64,000 bases of DNA from Gordius sp. MW1 (Eukaryota > Nematomorpha > Gordioida > Gordea > Gordiidae): the NCBI GenBank assembly GCA_964036665.1, contig OZ038527.1:26564901-26628900 (forward strand), given 5' to 3'. The notes below the pieces were generated by a model. That model was not told where the DNA came from, searched no databases, and worked only from the letters and a program-made list of their open reading frames with translations. Numbering within the stretch: the first letter of the stretch is position 1; each line of letters begins with the position of its first letter. Made by a program: the position numbers and the translations under genes. Positions 1-13,100 of this stretch are shown here, in pieces.

Positions 1-91
1 GGGGGGGGGGTGGAGCTGGAGATATAACTATAATATTTGCGATACTAAAATTGTATAGTATATAAAAAAAGGTTTTGAAAGAAATAAACAC

Positions 92-3000
92 CTCCATAAG
101 AAGCAATTTCTGCATTAGAGGCTGCTTCGTTTTTTCCTCGATTTTGCAGTATTTCCAAGGCGTAAGCGTGGAGGTCTGGTGCTGGGGTGCTCAAACCCAG
201 CCAAATGGCCAACCTGGGGTTCGGACCCCGGGCTGTGGTCGTTCTGAGGCAAAAGACTTGAAGATCTTTAACGAGGAAAGCATCTATGGCACCTAGGTCG
301 TACATCTGACCCACTAAACGCACCAAACTTTGCTGATTTTTAGTGCAAACCTCTTGGGGACACTGGCCCGAGCAAGTTGCCTCCACGCACATTTTGATCA
401 AATTTACCAAAGCTTTACCATATTCGACAGTCCTGCAAAAATGATATAAAAGATGTGAAAGTTCACAATATTCCGCTGAAGGTTTCTTTTCAAAATTTAC
501 TTTATTACAAGTAGAGAACTGCAAAGTTACTTCTTTCAACCCGAACCCGACCCAAAAGCATTTCAAAATTTTAAACCCGAACCCGACCCAATGTCGGGTC
601 GGGCAGGTCACCCGCGCAAGTCTCTAATTTCTGGGGTAATAATTATTTTATGGGAGACTTTTGCTCTCCCCCCCCCCCCCCCCCCCCTAATGCTGAGTTT
701 TAATTTTCCTCAATAGATTCAGGTGCAATGGGTAATGTAAAATTGCTTTTAGATGCTTGATGACAGAAATAACTTGAAGAACTTCAAAAATAATATTAGC
801 TATTTTAGACAATTAACATAGGTTTCACTTTTTATGAACAATTCAATATCAACATGGACGTAGCCAGGGGAAGAGCAGGGAGGGGCGCCTGCCTCCCTCT
901 AAATCCCAAAATTTGGTGAAATTTATTAAAATTATGGCTAAAATTTTGAAAAATGATCATTTTGCCCCTATATAAATTATTATTGCCTCCCCCTAATTCT
1001 AATGCTGGCTACGCCCATGAATATCAATTTTAAATATCCCAATATCAAAACATCTAGCCATAACTATACAATAACTAAGGTCCTGAGCGTAGCCATAAGC
1101 CCAAAATTTCTGTTATAATATGAAATCCAAAAATTTCCCGCATTTACTCCCACGAAAGCAACCTTAACGTGCGATGATATTGTAGAGCGCCCCAATGAGT
1201 GCTATAAAAACGACTGAGTTTTGTTTGGTCGACTGTCTGTTTTTCAAATTTCGACTAAGCCTAGTGGTCGACTAAGAAAAGTAGACCAAAAAAGCGTTGG
1301 TCCGTTTATGTTTACTCGACTAAAACCAAAGGCCGACCAAACAAAACCCAGCCATGCCAAAATAATCGGCCAAAATTATTCAAAAATAACACTGACTGCC
1401 TCAGAATACTAATAAAAAAATCAGATCAGACTAAAACTACTTATCGTAGAGTACCCATAAATGTTTATCCATTCCAATGCTAAGTTGGCGAAAGAATAAA
1501 ACGTGGCGAAAGCTTTTCCATCTCCGATCATTTTGCAAACTTCGCTCGATTCAGACAAGGATTGCACCAGGAATTGCAATAAATCTTTTCTAATCTCGGG
1601 ATCCATTATGGTTTGGGATGAAACGTTAAATTTGTGATCGGGCGAAAAAGTAATACAAATTTGAGCACAGTGAGCATTGACCCTTTCCACAGTTGTATGC
1701 GCGATGCCCAACAAAATTTGTTGAAGTTTAAGGGCTGTGAGGTAAAATGATAGTACTAAAGCATCCCCTTCTTCGGCACCAACATCCAATAAACGCTAAA
1801 ATTTATATAAAAAAAATTAAATATTATTAAAATAATAATAAAAAATTTAATTTTATATCGTAAATTTAATAAAACTAACTTGACGCATAATTTCTAGCCC
1901 TCTTATCCTCACACTCAAATCTATCTTCTCGCTTAATGCAAATTTTGTGAGGAAAAGAAAATTAAAATCTTCGCTAGATGGCGCAAATTCAAGAGTATTT
2001 GCCAAGGATGTTTCCCAATCTACTCGATATTTCTTCAAGTACGTTTTTTGATGCCTATACAGCATTATCATATCAACAATTAAGCATGGCGAAAATTATG
2101 ATAAATTAATTACAAATCATATAATAAGGCCATAAACTAGCAAAACCCAAATTTTTTAGAAAAAATTATTAAGATTTATTAAAAATCATAGACTACATAG
2201 ACTGCTTATGTCATAGGTTTCATGTGGCAATATGTGTACCATTAAATGGTGCCCTATCAACTCGCCGAAAACAATCTTGCTGAATTCACTCTGGAACATT
2301 AACAACCATCTCCCCATTATCATAAAAAAGGCCCTAACTTGAGTATCTTTTAACATAATTATCATTTTTATTATTAAAAATACCTAAACTATAACTTTAA
2401 TCCGAAATTGAAAAATTAATATGCTTTTTTGTTGGGGGACATTTTTTAATTGGGGGACATTTTTTAACTTTGGGACATTCAATTCGGCAAGATGGTTTTC
2501 GGCAAGTTGACGAGCCACCCTAATAAATCCATCATTCTTTTTCAACTATTTCCCATGTCTTTCTGCAGTGTACCCCATTGTTAAAATACAAAAAGTCAAT
2601 TTACCTTCCTCATTAGTCAATAAATAAAAAAGAAGGTTAACAAATGATTATTTTATAAAATGCAGATGGCACTTTAACATCACATGATCACAGTATTTTT
2701 GTTTTTTATTATCATAAGTAAATGATATACATTCTAAAATGTTGTTTTAATGTTTAACTAGTTCAATATTTTTTATTTAGTTTTAAAAACACTTACCAAA
2801 ATTACTATAATGTATATGTCCTTCCCTTTTTTGTGCACATTTCAAAATGGCGGAAAAAAGCTACACTTGTTTATAGTTAATGAGCAGTCTATCTAGTCTA
2901 CTCAAAATCTAACAAATATGCATATATATACCTTAAAGAATCGATAATTTCTTCCATAATTTTGGTGCATATATCTTCGAAGATGAAAGGTTCTGTACTA

Positions 3001-4112
3001 TCGACCCAAGGGGATCGCGCATCTATATCACCGCGTATTTCTAGCATTTGTTCATTCGCGAATTCCAAAAAGGCATTAAACAATGTTTCTTCAACTCCGT
3101 TGACAATCATATCAGCTAATATGTTACCGACCTAACTCCAAAAAACAATTTTTATTTAAATTCGTTTAAAAAATTATTTGTAGGGAGACAACTAAAAAAA
3201 AGATCTAAATCGTTATCATTCAAAAGGGGCCAAGAGTCTGCAAAAGTCTTAAAGTTATATATCGGATTATGAAAATCCCAAGTTGTTGTCTGATTAAAGG
3301 ATGAGTAGAGTATCTAGATTTCGGGGAAGGTTTTGCTATTTATGTTAATAAAAATTATGGCTTGTTAACCGAAAGTAATAGAGTATGGTAATAACGGGAA
3401 TAAAAATATCTCAACACTAAAAATTTGATCAGATTCATATTATTAAGACAGTTATAAATATAATTACATCCTCAATTTTCATCTACTAACTATTGGAATG
3501 ATGTTAGACAATATTGAAACATTTTAATTTTTGATTTAAAATCTATTTGTCTTAGGCTTGTCTTCATATCGGATTTTGCTGCGCAGCGAAAATCGTCGTA
3601 CGGATTATATTACCCGTGTCTTAATTTCGAATTCACAGCAGCAGATTTGCATTTCAGACGCCTAACATAACAGCGATTTTGTAAGATGCAAAATTTTTCC
3701 TAAGTTTAAATGTTTTATGTTTTTTAAATTTTTAGGTATCAGCAAAGTTTAGATTTAGTCTCAAGAGTTGAAATAAACAAAAAAAAACGCTTTTAACTAT
3801 CAAAAAATAAAATATTAAAAATTATAATCGAGTTTGACCCATGAATTGAATTGGATATTTAGACAAAGACAAATTCGCGCGATTTGAATCTGATTCCGGT
3901 AGTAAGACAAGTCCCTATTCTAAAATGCTATTGAGATATTTACAGGTTCGTAAAGACCTCGGGAAAGATCGTAAAGTGTTTCGTAAGCTGGTATGCCCTT
4001 AACTAGAGAAGTTTTTAAACACATTAATATGTTGGCATCTAAGGACTCCAGGTGGCGTTTCAATTTATCCATACTCTGTATAATGGCGTCGTAAGTATGA
4101 TCTTCAGGTCCC
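92..4112 (-). CDS. NBAS: NBAS C-terminal exons (truncated by window edge)
   Basis: Exons, 5' to 3': 4112-3944, 3131-2932, 2054-1880, 1795-1455 and 432-92. The first contains the YETLYDLSRG block, which aligns with the family HLYDLSR motif; the others align more weakly with the C-terminal helical region. The last exon ends at a GT donor (91-90), so at least one further exon lies outside the window. The intron separating this group from the preceding exon (4113-8381) is the longest of the gene and is almost wholly filled by the fold-back element. Confidence 0.85.
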
Positions 4113-7100
4113 CTGTCGTCATATATGTACATTTTATTTAATAACATTTAATCTAAATATAATTATTAAATTTGATAAAGAGCGTTTATTAAATTTCACA
4201 CCTTTAGGATATAACAGATTGAAAATGTTGTCTTAAAGTATATATTAGTTCTTTCGAGTAATACATATAACTTTTTGACCTAAGTTATCAGTAAAATGTT
4301 TAAATTTCACTTCTGGTTGTCGATTTTATAAGAATTAAAGTTAAAAGCCATAAGATAAATAAAGTGTCTAAAATATTGCAAGATGTACTTCATGTTATTT
4401 GTAGCGTCAAATTGACAAATATATAAAAAGAAACTCGGGCCTTCGGCCCTCGTGGGAAGGGGGAGAAGGGAAGGGAAGAGGGGAAGGGAAGGGGGGACGA
4501 CTCATCTGTACTTCGTATAAATGTATCATATTTGCTATGCAATTTATGGGCGAGAAAGGTGGGAAGGGGCGAGAATGCCTATGGGGGTATTAAATGCCTA
4601 ATGATTAATTAATTATTTATACAAATTTTCCATTATAGGCAAAATGATATAGGCAAAATGTAATATAGGCAAGGGTTAGGGTTAGATTTAGTGTTTGCAT
4701 CTAGTTGTGTATTACATTAGTTTTTATTGATTATGGGTCTAACAAACATTATATTATAAAACAACACAATGTTAAGAATTTGCAGAATTGTTGGGAGAAA
4801 TGTTTAATTTGAACAATTTTTAATTAAAAAAATTAAAAATTTGGCCAATGGTCACTTTTTCTCTATTGGTCAGTACCAACAGATACTCTATAAGTCAATG
4901 ATAGCCAAAAAATGGAAAAAAAACTTTTGATGCTCACTTTGGCCAATGGTCATTTTTTTCCATTGGTCAGCAGCCAGGACACGGTAAAAGTGGATATAAA
5001 TTCATAAGAGTAAAAAAAAACGAAAAAAAAATTTCCAAATCACATTTTGGCCAATGGTCCTTTTTTTCCATTGGCTAGCAGCCAGGACACGGTAAAAGTG
5101 GATATAAATTCATAATAGTCAAAAAAAACGAAAAAAAAGTTTTCGAATCACATTTTGGCCAATGGTCATTTTATTCCATTGGTCAGCAGCCAGCGGACGG
5201 CCAAAAAGTGATAATAGCAATGGTAGGAACAGGAACAATCATAATAGTCAAAAAAAAAACGAAAAAAATATTTTCGATTCACATTTTGGCCAATGGTCAT
5301 TTTTCCATCGGTCAGGAGCCAGCGGACGGCCAAAAAGTCATAATAGCAATGGTAGTAACAGGAACAATCATAATAGTCAAAAAAAAACGAAAAAATAAAC
5401 TCGGATTCACATTTTGGCCAATGGTCATTTTAAAGTCTTATTATCAATGATAGTAACAAGAACAATCATAAAAAACCCGGGATTCTAACCCAAAAACTAG
5501 TTAAATTGCATAGCAATTAAAAGTAAACAACTTTTATTTATGTTTATTATATAACGGCCAAAAAGTCATAATAGCAATGGTAGAAACAGGAACAATCATA
5601 ATTGTCAAAAAAAACGAAAAAAATAATTTCGATTCACATTTTGGCCAATGGTCATTTTTTTCATTGGTCAGCAGCCAGCGGACGGCCAAAAATTCTTATT
5701 ATCAATGATAGTAACAAGAGCAATCATAAGAGTCAAAAAAACTCGGGATTCTAACCCCAAAACTAGTTAAATTGCATAGCAATTAAAAAGTAAACAACTT
5801 TTATTTATGTTTATTATATAACTAGTTAAATTGCATAGCATTAAAAGTAAACAACTTTTATCTATGTTTATTATATAATAGATAATTTAACAAATCTTAT
5901 ATATAACACACCGAGGGAGATAGAGATGAGGGGTGGGGCACCTCTTTCTCATGCATTAATTTAAAAAAGCGATAACCTAATATACCCAATGCAAATAGAT
6001 AGGGAGGGTAACGGACAACGGACGGACGGACACCAAAAAACGAGCCCATAAATTGCATAGCAATTAATAATTATTATCTAGCATAATTGTGAGGATAATT
6101 CCTTAACCCCCATAAGAATGGGTTTAATCTAATTTGGCCTTATTTATACCCTCGCTTATGTGACCTGAAAATTAACTATGACATACTGATGAGCTCCAAT
6201 AAGAACGAAAATGTTATATGCCTGTTATCATTTTCCACATGCTAAAAAAGATAGGGATATATATAGTCAAATTAGTCTCTAACCAAAATTGCCTCTAGAT
6301 GGGGCTTAACATTTAAGTTAATTGAGGCACTTATGAATGGGGTTATTATTATCTTCTTCAAAATAGTTCTATTTTTAATTGCTATGCAACTTATGGGCTC
6401 GTTTTTTGGTTGTCCGTTGTCCGTCCGTTGTCTACCCTCCCTATCTATTTGCATTGGGTATATTAGGTTATCGATTTTTTAAATTAATGTATGAGAAAGA
6501 GGTGCCCCACCCCTCATCTCTATCTCCCTCGCTGTGTTATTTTTTAAATTAATGCATAAGAGGTGCCCCACCCCTCATCTCTATCTCCCTCGCTTTCGGG
6601 CGGGGTCGGGTTTTAATTGCTACGCAATTAATTAATGCATAAGTATATCTATTCGTTTTTGAATTGGGTAACATTGATATTAATTGCTATAATTACTCTA
6701 TGCCCTCCACTACAAGGGTTTGGGTTAGAATCTCGGAGTTTTTTTAGACTCTTATGATTGTTCTTGTTACTACCATTGATAATAAGACTTTTTGGCCGTC
6801 TGCTGGCTGCTGACCAATGAAAAAAATGACCATTGGCCAAAATGTGAATCCGAGTTTATTTTTTCGTTTTTTTTGACTATTATGATTGTTCCTGTTACTA
6901 CCATTGCTATTATGACTTTTTGGCCGTCTGCTGGCTGCTGACCAATGAAAAAAATGACCATTGGCCAAAATGTGAATCCAAGTTTATTTTTTCGTTTTTT
7001 TTGACTATTATGATTGTTCCTGTTACTACCATTGCTATTATGACTTTTTGGCCGTCTGCTGACCAATGAAAAAAATGACCATTGGCCAAAATGTGAATCG

Positions 7101-10100
7101 AAGTTTATTTTTTCGTTTTTTTTTTGATTATTATGATTGTTCCTGTTACTACCATTGCTATTATGACTTTTTGGCCGTCCGCTGGCTGCTGACCGATGGA
7201 AAAAATGACCATTGGCCAAAATGTGATTCCAAGTTTTTTTTTCGTTTTAGTTTTGACTATTACGATTGTTCTTGTTACTATCATTGATAATAAGACTTTT
7301 TGGCCGTCCACTGGCTGCTGACCATTGAAAAAAATGATTGGCCAAAATGTGAATCCGAGTTTATTTTTTCGTTTTTTTTTTTGACTATTATGATTATTCC
7401 TGTTACTACCATTGCTATTATGACTTTTTGGCCGTCCGCTGGCTCCTGACCGATGGAAAAAATGACCATTGGCCAAAATGTGAATCGAAATTATTTTTTT
7501 CTTTTTTTTTTACTATTATGATTGTTCCTGTTCCTACCATTGCTATTATGACTTTTTGGCCGTCCGCTGGCTGCTGACCAATGGAATAAAATGACCATTG
7601 GCCAAAATGTGATTCGAAAATTTTTTTTTCGTTTTTTTTTGACTATTATGAATTTATATCTACTTTTACCGTGTCCTGGCTGCTGACCAATGGAATAAAA
7701 TGACCATTGGCCAAAATGTGATTTGAAAATTTTTTTTTCGTTTTTTTTACTCTTATGAATTTATATCCATTTTTACCGTGTGCTGGCTGCTGACCGATGG
7801 AAAAAAATGACCATTGGCCAAAGTGAGCATCAAATTTTTTTCCCCGTTTTTTTGGCTATCATTGACTTATAGAGTATCTGTTGGTACTGACCAATGGAGA
7901 AAAAATGACCATTCGCCAAATTTTTGATTTTTTTAATTAAAAATTGTTCAAATTCAACAAAAAATTTCTCCCAACAATTCTGCAAATTCTTAACATTGTG
8001 ATGTTTTATAATAAAATGTTTGTTAGACCCATAATCACCAAAGGCCGTAAAAACTAATGTAATACGCAACTAGATGCAAACACTAAATCTAACCCTAACC
8101 CTTGCCTATATTACATTTTGCCTATATTACATTTTGCCTATAAATGGAAAATTTGTATAAATAATTAATTAATCATTAGGCATTTAATACCCCCCTATAG
8201 GCATTCTCGCCCCTTCCCACCTTTCTCGCCCATAAATTGCATAGCAAATATGATACATTTATACGAAGTAAAGATGAGTCGTCCCCCCTTCCCTTCTCCC
8301 CTCCCCCTTCCCACGAGGGCCGAAGGCCCGAGTTTTTTATTATACTATCGATATAAATGAATAATACACGTTAAAACGTACTGTCCGAATCCCGAGATGA
8401 AATCTTTCAGGGTTTGGCAACAGACTAGACGCGCCTCTAAACTCATGACAAGCGGAGTTTGGGGGTTAAACAAGATGCTTTCTTCTAAGAATCTCTTTAG
8501 CTCAGCCGGCTCGAGCTGGGGTAGGTAGATAAAGCATGGTTTAAGGCACAACAATGCACTTTCAGGGTCTAGCAATCCGCTTTTATTAGGGGGAGTGTCC
8601 ATTTCTTTCCCCACTTCGGCCCAAAACAATTGCTCAGCTCGGGCTAGGTAGAGCAAACTAGGCCCAATTTTCAGATTTTTAGGACCGCTCAGTACTTCCT
8701 TCAAGTAAGACTCTTCAGAACTAACTTGCTCCACGATTTGTGATTCCAGTAGTTTCGCAATCCGTTCAATGTCTTTGTCATTACGTTTAGCGATAACAGA
8801 TTTCAGGTTGGTTATCGCGGCCCTATAACAAAGATCATCGCCGCTACTAGTGGACGAGGGTTCGACGTTTAGAAAGAGAGAGCCATAATCTAGGCCCGGA
8901 CAAAGCTCACTAATAAAACCCAGCCGAGCAATGTGTTTATTCAATAGATTAATCAGGTTTGGACATCTTTGAGAAATTATAAATTTTAACGCCGTCATGA
9001 GGGTACCGAGGCGTTTGTAATCGTCACCGGCTATTAGAGGTAAGGTATTTCGAACTATTCTATTGGCCATATCTATTATATCACCCCCTCGGTCACCACA
9101 CATTTCCAGCATGGGAGGTATCAAGTCGATTCGAATTCTTCTCAAATTATCCTCCACGTTACTCGACCTGTTATAATACGCACGGCGTTTAAATTAATTC
9201 TTATGGCATCATTGAATAAAAGATGAAAAATAACAAAAAAATTTGTTCAAAACTTAATAATGAATAAAAATTTAAAATATTTCAAATAATATATATATAA
9301 ATTACTCGTTATCCGTTAGCAGAAACTCCAAATGGTTTATGTAAATTTCCAATGGTTTTACATCGAATTGCTGAGCAATCTTTAAAGTATCGACAAACAC
9401 TTCGGGCTTTGAGGTCAAAGCCAGCCCGTTTAACGTATCAGCTCTATACTCTCCGGACGTTATGAATTGATCTACGTTTATGTCTAATAAATTTTTAAAA
9501 TTAATAAAATATTTAATATCAGCTAATATTTAACTTTAAATCTAGATGCTTTTTACAATATAAGAAAGACTTGGCATTCTTATTATCAAATACAACTTTG
9601 AATGAATTCTTGGTGACTTTAGGATGGCGATTATTTTGTATTTTAGTTTTCGCAAATAAAGTTTTTATGCATATTTTTATTATGGATATCAATAATAATA
9701 ATTCAATTTGCTTTTTAAATATAATTACATCGTTATTTATAACAGATAATACTACAAATATTATAATAAAATTTATCACTTTCATCTTCGCAAAATTATT
9801 ATTTATTTAGAAATAATAAATGAATTTCAATATTACTAAAAATAAAAATGTTTTGCCTTTATTCATCGATGAAATAGCCAAGGCATTTCTGTAATGGATT
9901 AAGCGATCGTAGCATTTGGAAAGGAGCTCAAACAATACTTTCAAACGATTTTTGTTTTCCTCGGGGATATTTTTGGCGTAAGCAAACGATAATTCACAAT
10001 TTTCCAATACAGAACGGGCCAATATCATTTGTTCGAATGGAGTATGATGTGTTTTGTAGATTTTAACCGTTATATTGATGCTGAGGGAATAAACTAAAGT

Positions 10101-13100
10101 TTCAACGATTAACGATTTCAATATATTCCTAGAAGATGGATCGAAATTGGAGGTGGCCGCTGTCATAACATCACTCAAATCCAATTCTTTCAAAGATTCA
10201 GCCTAAAAAATATTTTTAGAGGTTGTTATAGACATGAGAGCAGCCAGGGGGGGGGGCAGAGAGGGGCGGCTGCCCCCTCTATATATATCCAAAAAATTTG
10301 TTAAAATTCATTTAAATTATGGCTAAAATTTTAAAAAATAATCATTTTGCCACTCCTTAAATCATTATTGCCCCCCTCTAATTCCAAAGCTGATTACGCC
10401 CATGCTACACAAGTTTACATTTCATATTTATAATTTGTTATTAAAATAAAAAGACTTTTGGGATAGATGAATTACCGTAAATATGTGTTGGAGGAGATGG
10501 AGAAGCAATAAATTCAAGTGAGCTATTTTATTGCCATAACACGAGTCGTAAGATCTCGAAAGGAGCAAAATTACGATTTTTTCATTGATCGTCCTTTGCA
10601 AAGTTCCGTCTTGAACAACGCTAGCACACGATGACAATTTGGATAAGGCCGCTAATAATTCTGTAAAGAGTCTTGAACACGGACCAGGATTTAAACGTTC
10701 TTGAGCATAGCTTTCGTAGAAACCACATTTAATGGGCAATAATATCCCATCTCCACCATTTACGACGAGTTGTCTGTATTCATTATTCATGATGGTAACC
10801 AAGGTAGCCAGGTTTTGCTACAACATTTACCGGTGAAACGCCAAGAAAAAATCAATTAAAAAATTGTATTAATTTCAAGACACGTTAAAAAACTAAGTCT
10901 GGCTTAGACGAGATATTTCTTATTAGTATATTATTATTATTATTATTTTAAGTATTTAAATATGAAAAACACCTGATACAACTTTTATTTTCAAATAATG
11001 CCATTTCGCTATTATAAAATAATGAGAAAAAGGCCAACGATTTTAACAAATTTTGCAATTATTTATAATAATTTGTTTTACTATCAAAATATAATTAAAT
11101 TTATATATAGTAATAGATAACAAACACTTAAATTACCTTTATATCAGTACTTGAAGATTTGCCATCTTTAATGTTACCAACCATTTCAGCTACATACAAT
11201 AAAAAAAATTTTAAGCGTTTTAAAAATAATTATTTATAGAATTGCTTAAATAGCGAGCGGAATACATAAAGTTTATATAATAACCCTTTAACTCTTTCCC
11301 AAAGGCTTTCGTAAAAACACTTTAAAAACAGTGATACTGATCAATTTTTAATTTATTACTGAGCAATTAAAAACATCCTTTAAAAAGCAAGGAAACAAAT
11401 CAAATGTCATACCTTCGAGCCTAGTTTTTTCGTTCAAGACCATTGCGATACGGTCGGGTGGACATGTGGCCAAGGCGAATGCGATGAAGCGGTCAAAATA
11501 GTGGTCCTCGTCCGTCTTGTCCACACCTATGCTTTGGCACAATTCTAAAGCGGTAGACCAAAAATCGAAAGCGGAACTTGAAGCAACATCGCCATTGTCG
11601 TGAAGATGATCTGAGGAGTCGTATAACTTCAGCATTTGCGAGCCGTACTTGAGGGCAAGCCTGTGGTCGTGCGAGGATAAGGCTTTGGAGCATAGGTAAT
11701 TATACAGCCGACACTTGGAGCGTGATTTAGAGGAAGTTGCTCCTTGATGTGGTGAGTAACGGGGTTCCAGCAAGCTAAACAATTTCTCCAGCGGGCCAAC
11801 CGATTTGTAGAGATGCGGCGAGGGAAGGATCAAAAAGGTATTCACCATTTCTAAACGTGCATAAAGTGCGTACTAGTGTTGTAAAAAAGGTGGGGGGGGG
11901 GGTTTGTTTGGTCGACCTTCGGTTTAACTAAGACTAATTGATCGACTCAGGTCTGTCTTTGTCAAATTTGGACTAAGCCTAGAGGTCGACTAAGAAAAAT
12001 AGACCAAAAACCTAGCCAAAAGTTGATTAAACAAAACCCAAGCTTCTGACCAAAATGGCTGGAAGGTGGTCACATTTTTCTGCCCGAAACCGTTCGGGTC
12101 CGAATTTTTAGCTAGCCCGGCCAAGCCGAAATCATTAGAGCTGACCAGCCCGAAATGATGATTTTATCTTTTTACCACTAATTTTGCTATAAACACGTAA
12201 ATAATTGTTAAATCAATATCTCAATTTTTTCGTTTAGATGAGAACTAAAGTTAATAAATAATATACAATCAAATCAAAAAAGTGCCAAAGTAATATACGA
12301 AAACAAAATAATACACTATATAAAAAAATCTTAAGGCGCCCTAATTGCCCGAATCTTGTTGTGGTGCCTACCCGGGCCCCACCCGCTAGTCTGATGCCCT
12401 ATCAAAAAAAGAGGTTTTTTATGGAATTCACCTCTAAAATCAAAAACCTTCATGAGGGACGCAACGATAAAACTTTATTTTCTCTCAAATTGAGAGTTCT
12501 CGATGCTTACAAACTCTTATCAGAATTTAAACGAGGATAAGAGGCTTCGCAAATTTATTGACTTTTATATATTTTTCAAAGTCCTGCACCGGGCAGCTTT
12601 AATAATTCGCGAAAGGCGGGGCGGTGCTTAGAGCTTGTTTCACTAAAACTAAACACACGCCTAGGACAGGCCGAACTTTTCAAGTCTGTGATAGTTAATA
12701 AAAATAGTTTCATCTAACCGATGAAATCTTTTTCACAAGCTAGTCGCAATTGAAGTGGTACACAATCCTTCCTCATCTCCTGTATTATGGCCAAAGCTTC
12801 TAAAAAATCCACCTCGGCCTCGAAATTATCATCAAGTTCTGGAGCATCATCCACAACGACTATTGGCTTGAACAATTGCACGCACAACCTAAGAAGGCAT
12901 AGCCATAGCATATGAAATAATGATTACAAATCAAATATTTAGCCAGTTTCGCAATTGACCATTATAAAGCCATAACCTAGACAAATTGCCAAAAGGAGTT
13001 TATATATAAACGTAATCAGTCGGGCCCATAAACAATCTTCAAATTTAGGCTCGGGCGAGGTCGAAAAAAGTAAAGCCAACCAGCGGTCATTAGCTAGTTT

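Larger units (their letters stand above)
4434..8332. mobile_element. 3.9-kb fold-back element in an NBAS intron
   Basis: The outer ends are reverse complements: CTCGGGCCTTCGGCCCTCG at the left and CGAGGGCCGAAGGCCCGAG at the right. The match continues inward through a G/A-rich stretch, the TATGCAATTTATGGGCG motif, a (TATAGGCAAAATG) run and TTAGGG-like repeats. The arms then run through arrays of roughly 115-bp units and a shared segment (5905-6068 against 6373-6530). The unpaired centre, about 6070-6370, holds the hammerhead. No long open frame is credible. It begins 50 bases downstream of the NBAS exon ending at 8,382. Relatives sharing the GGGCCTTCGGCCC hairpin or the GCCCATAAATTGCATAGCAA end occur at 42.2-43.8 and 51-52.7 kb. 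Confidence 0.85.

Noticed and set aside
45-75. Extension of the last NBAS frame to base 45
   Set aside because: A GT donor at 91-90 fits the family alignment better; the extension is Phe-rich intron translation.
5162-7476. Several 60-150 codon frames with similar peptides
   Set aside because: Shadows of the ~115-bp tandem units in both arms of the fold-back element; they shift frame from unit to unit.
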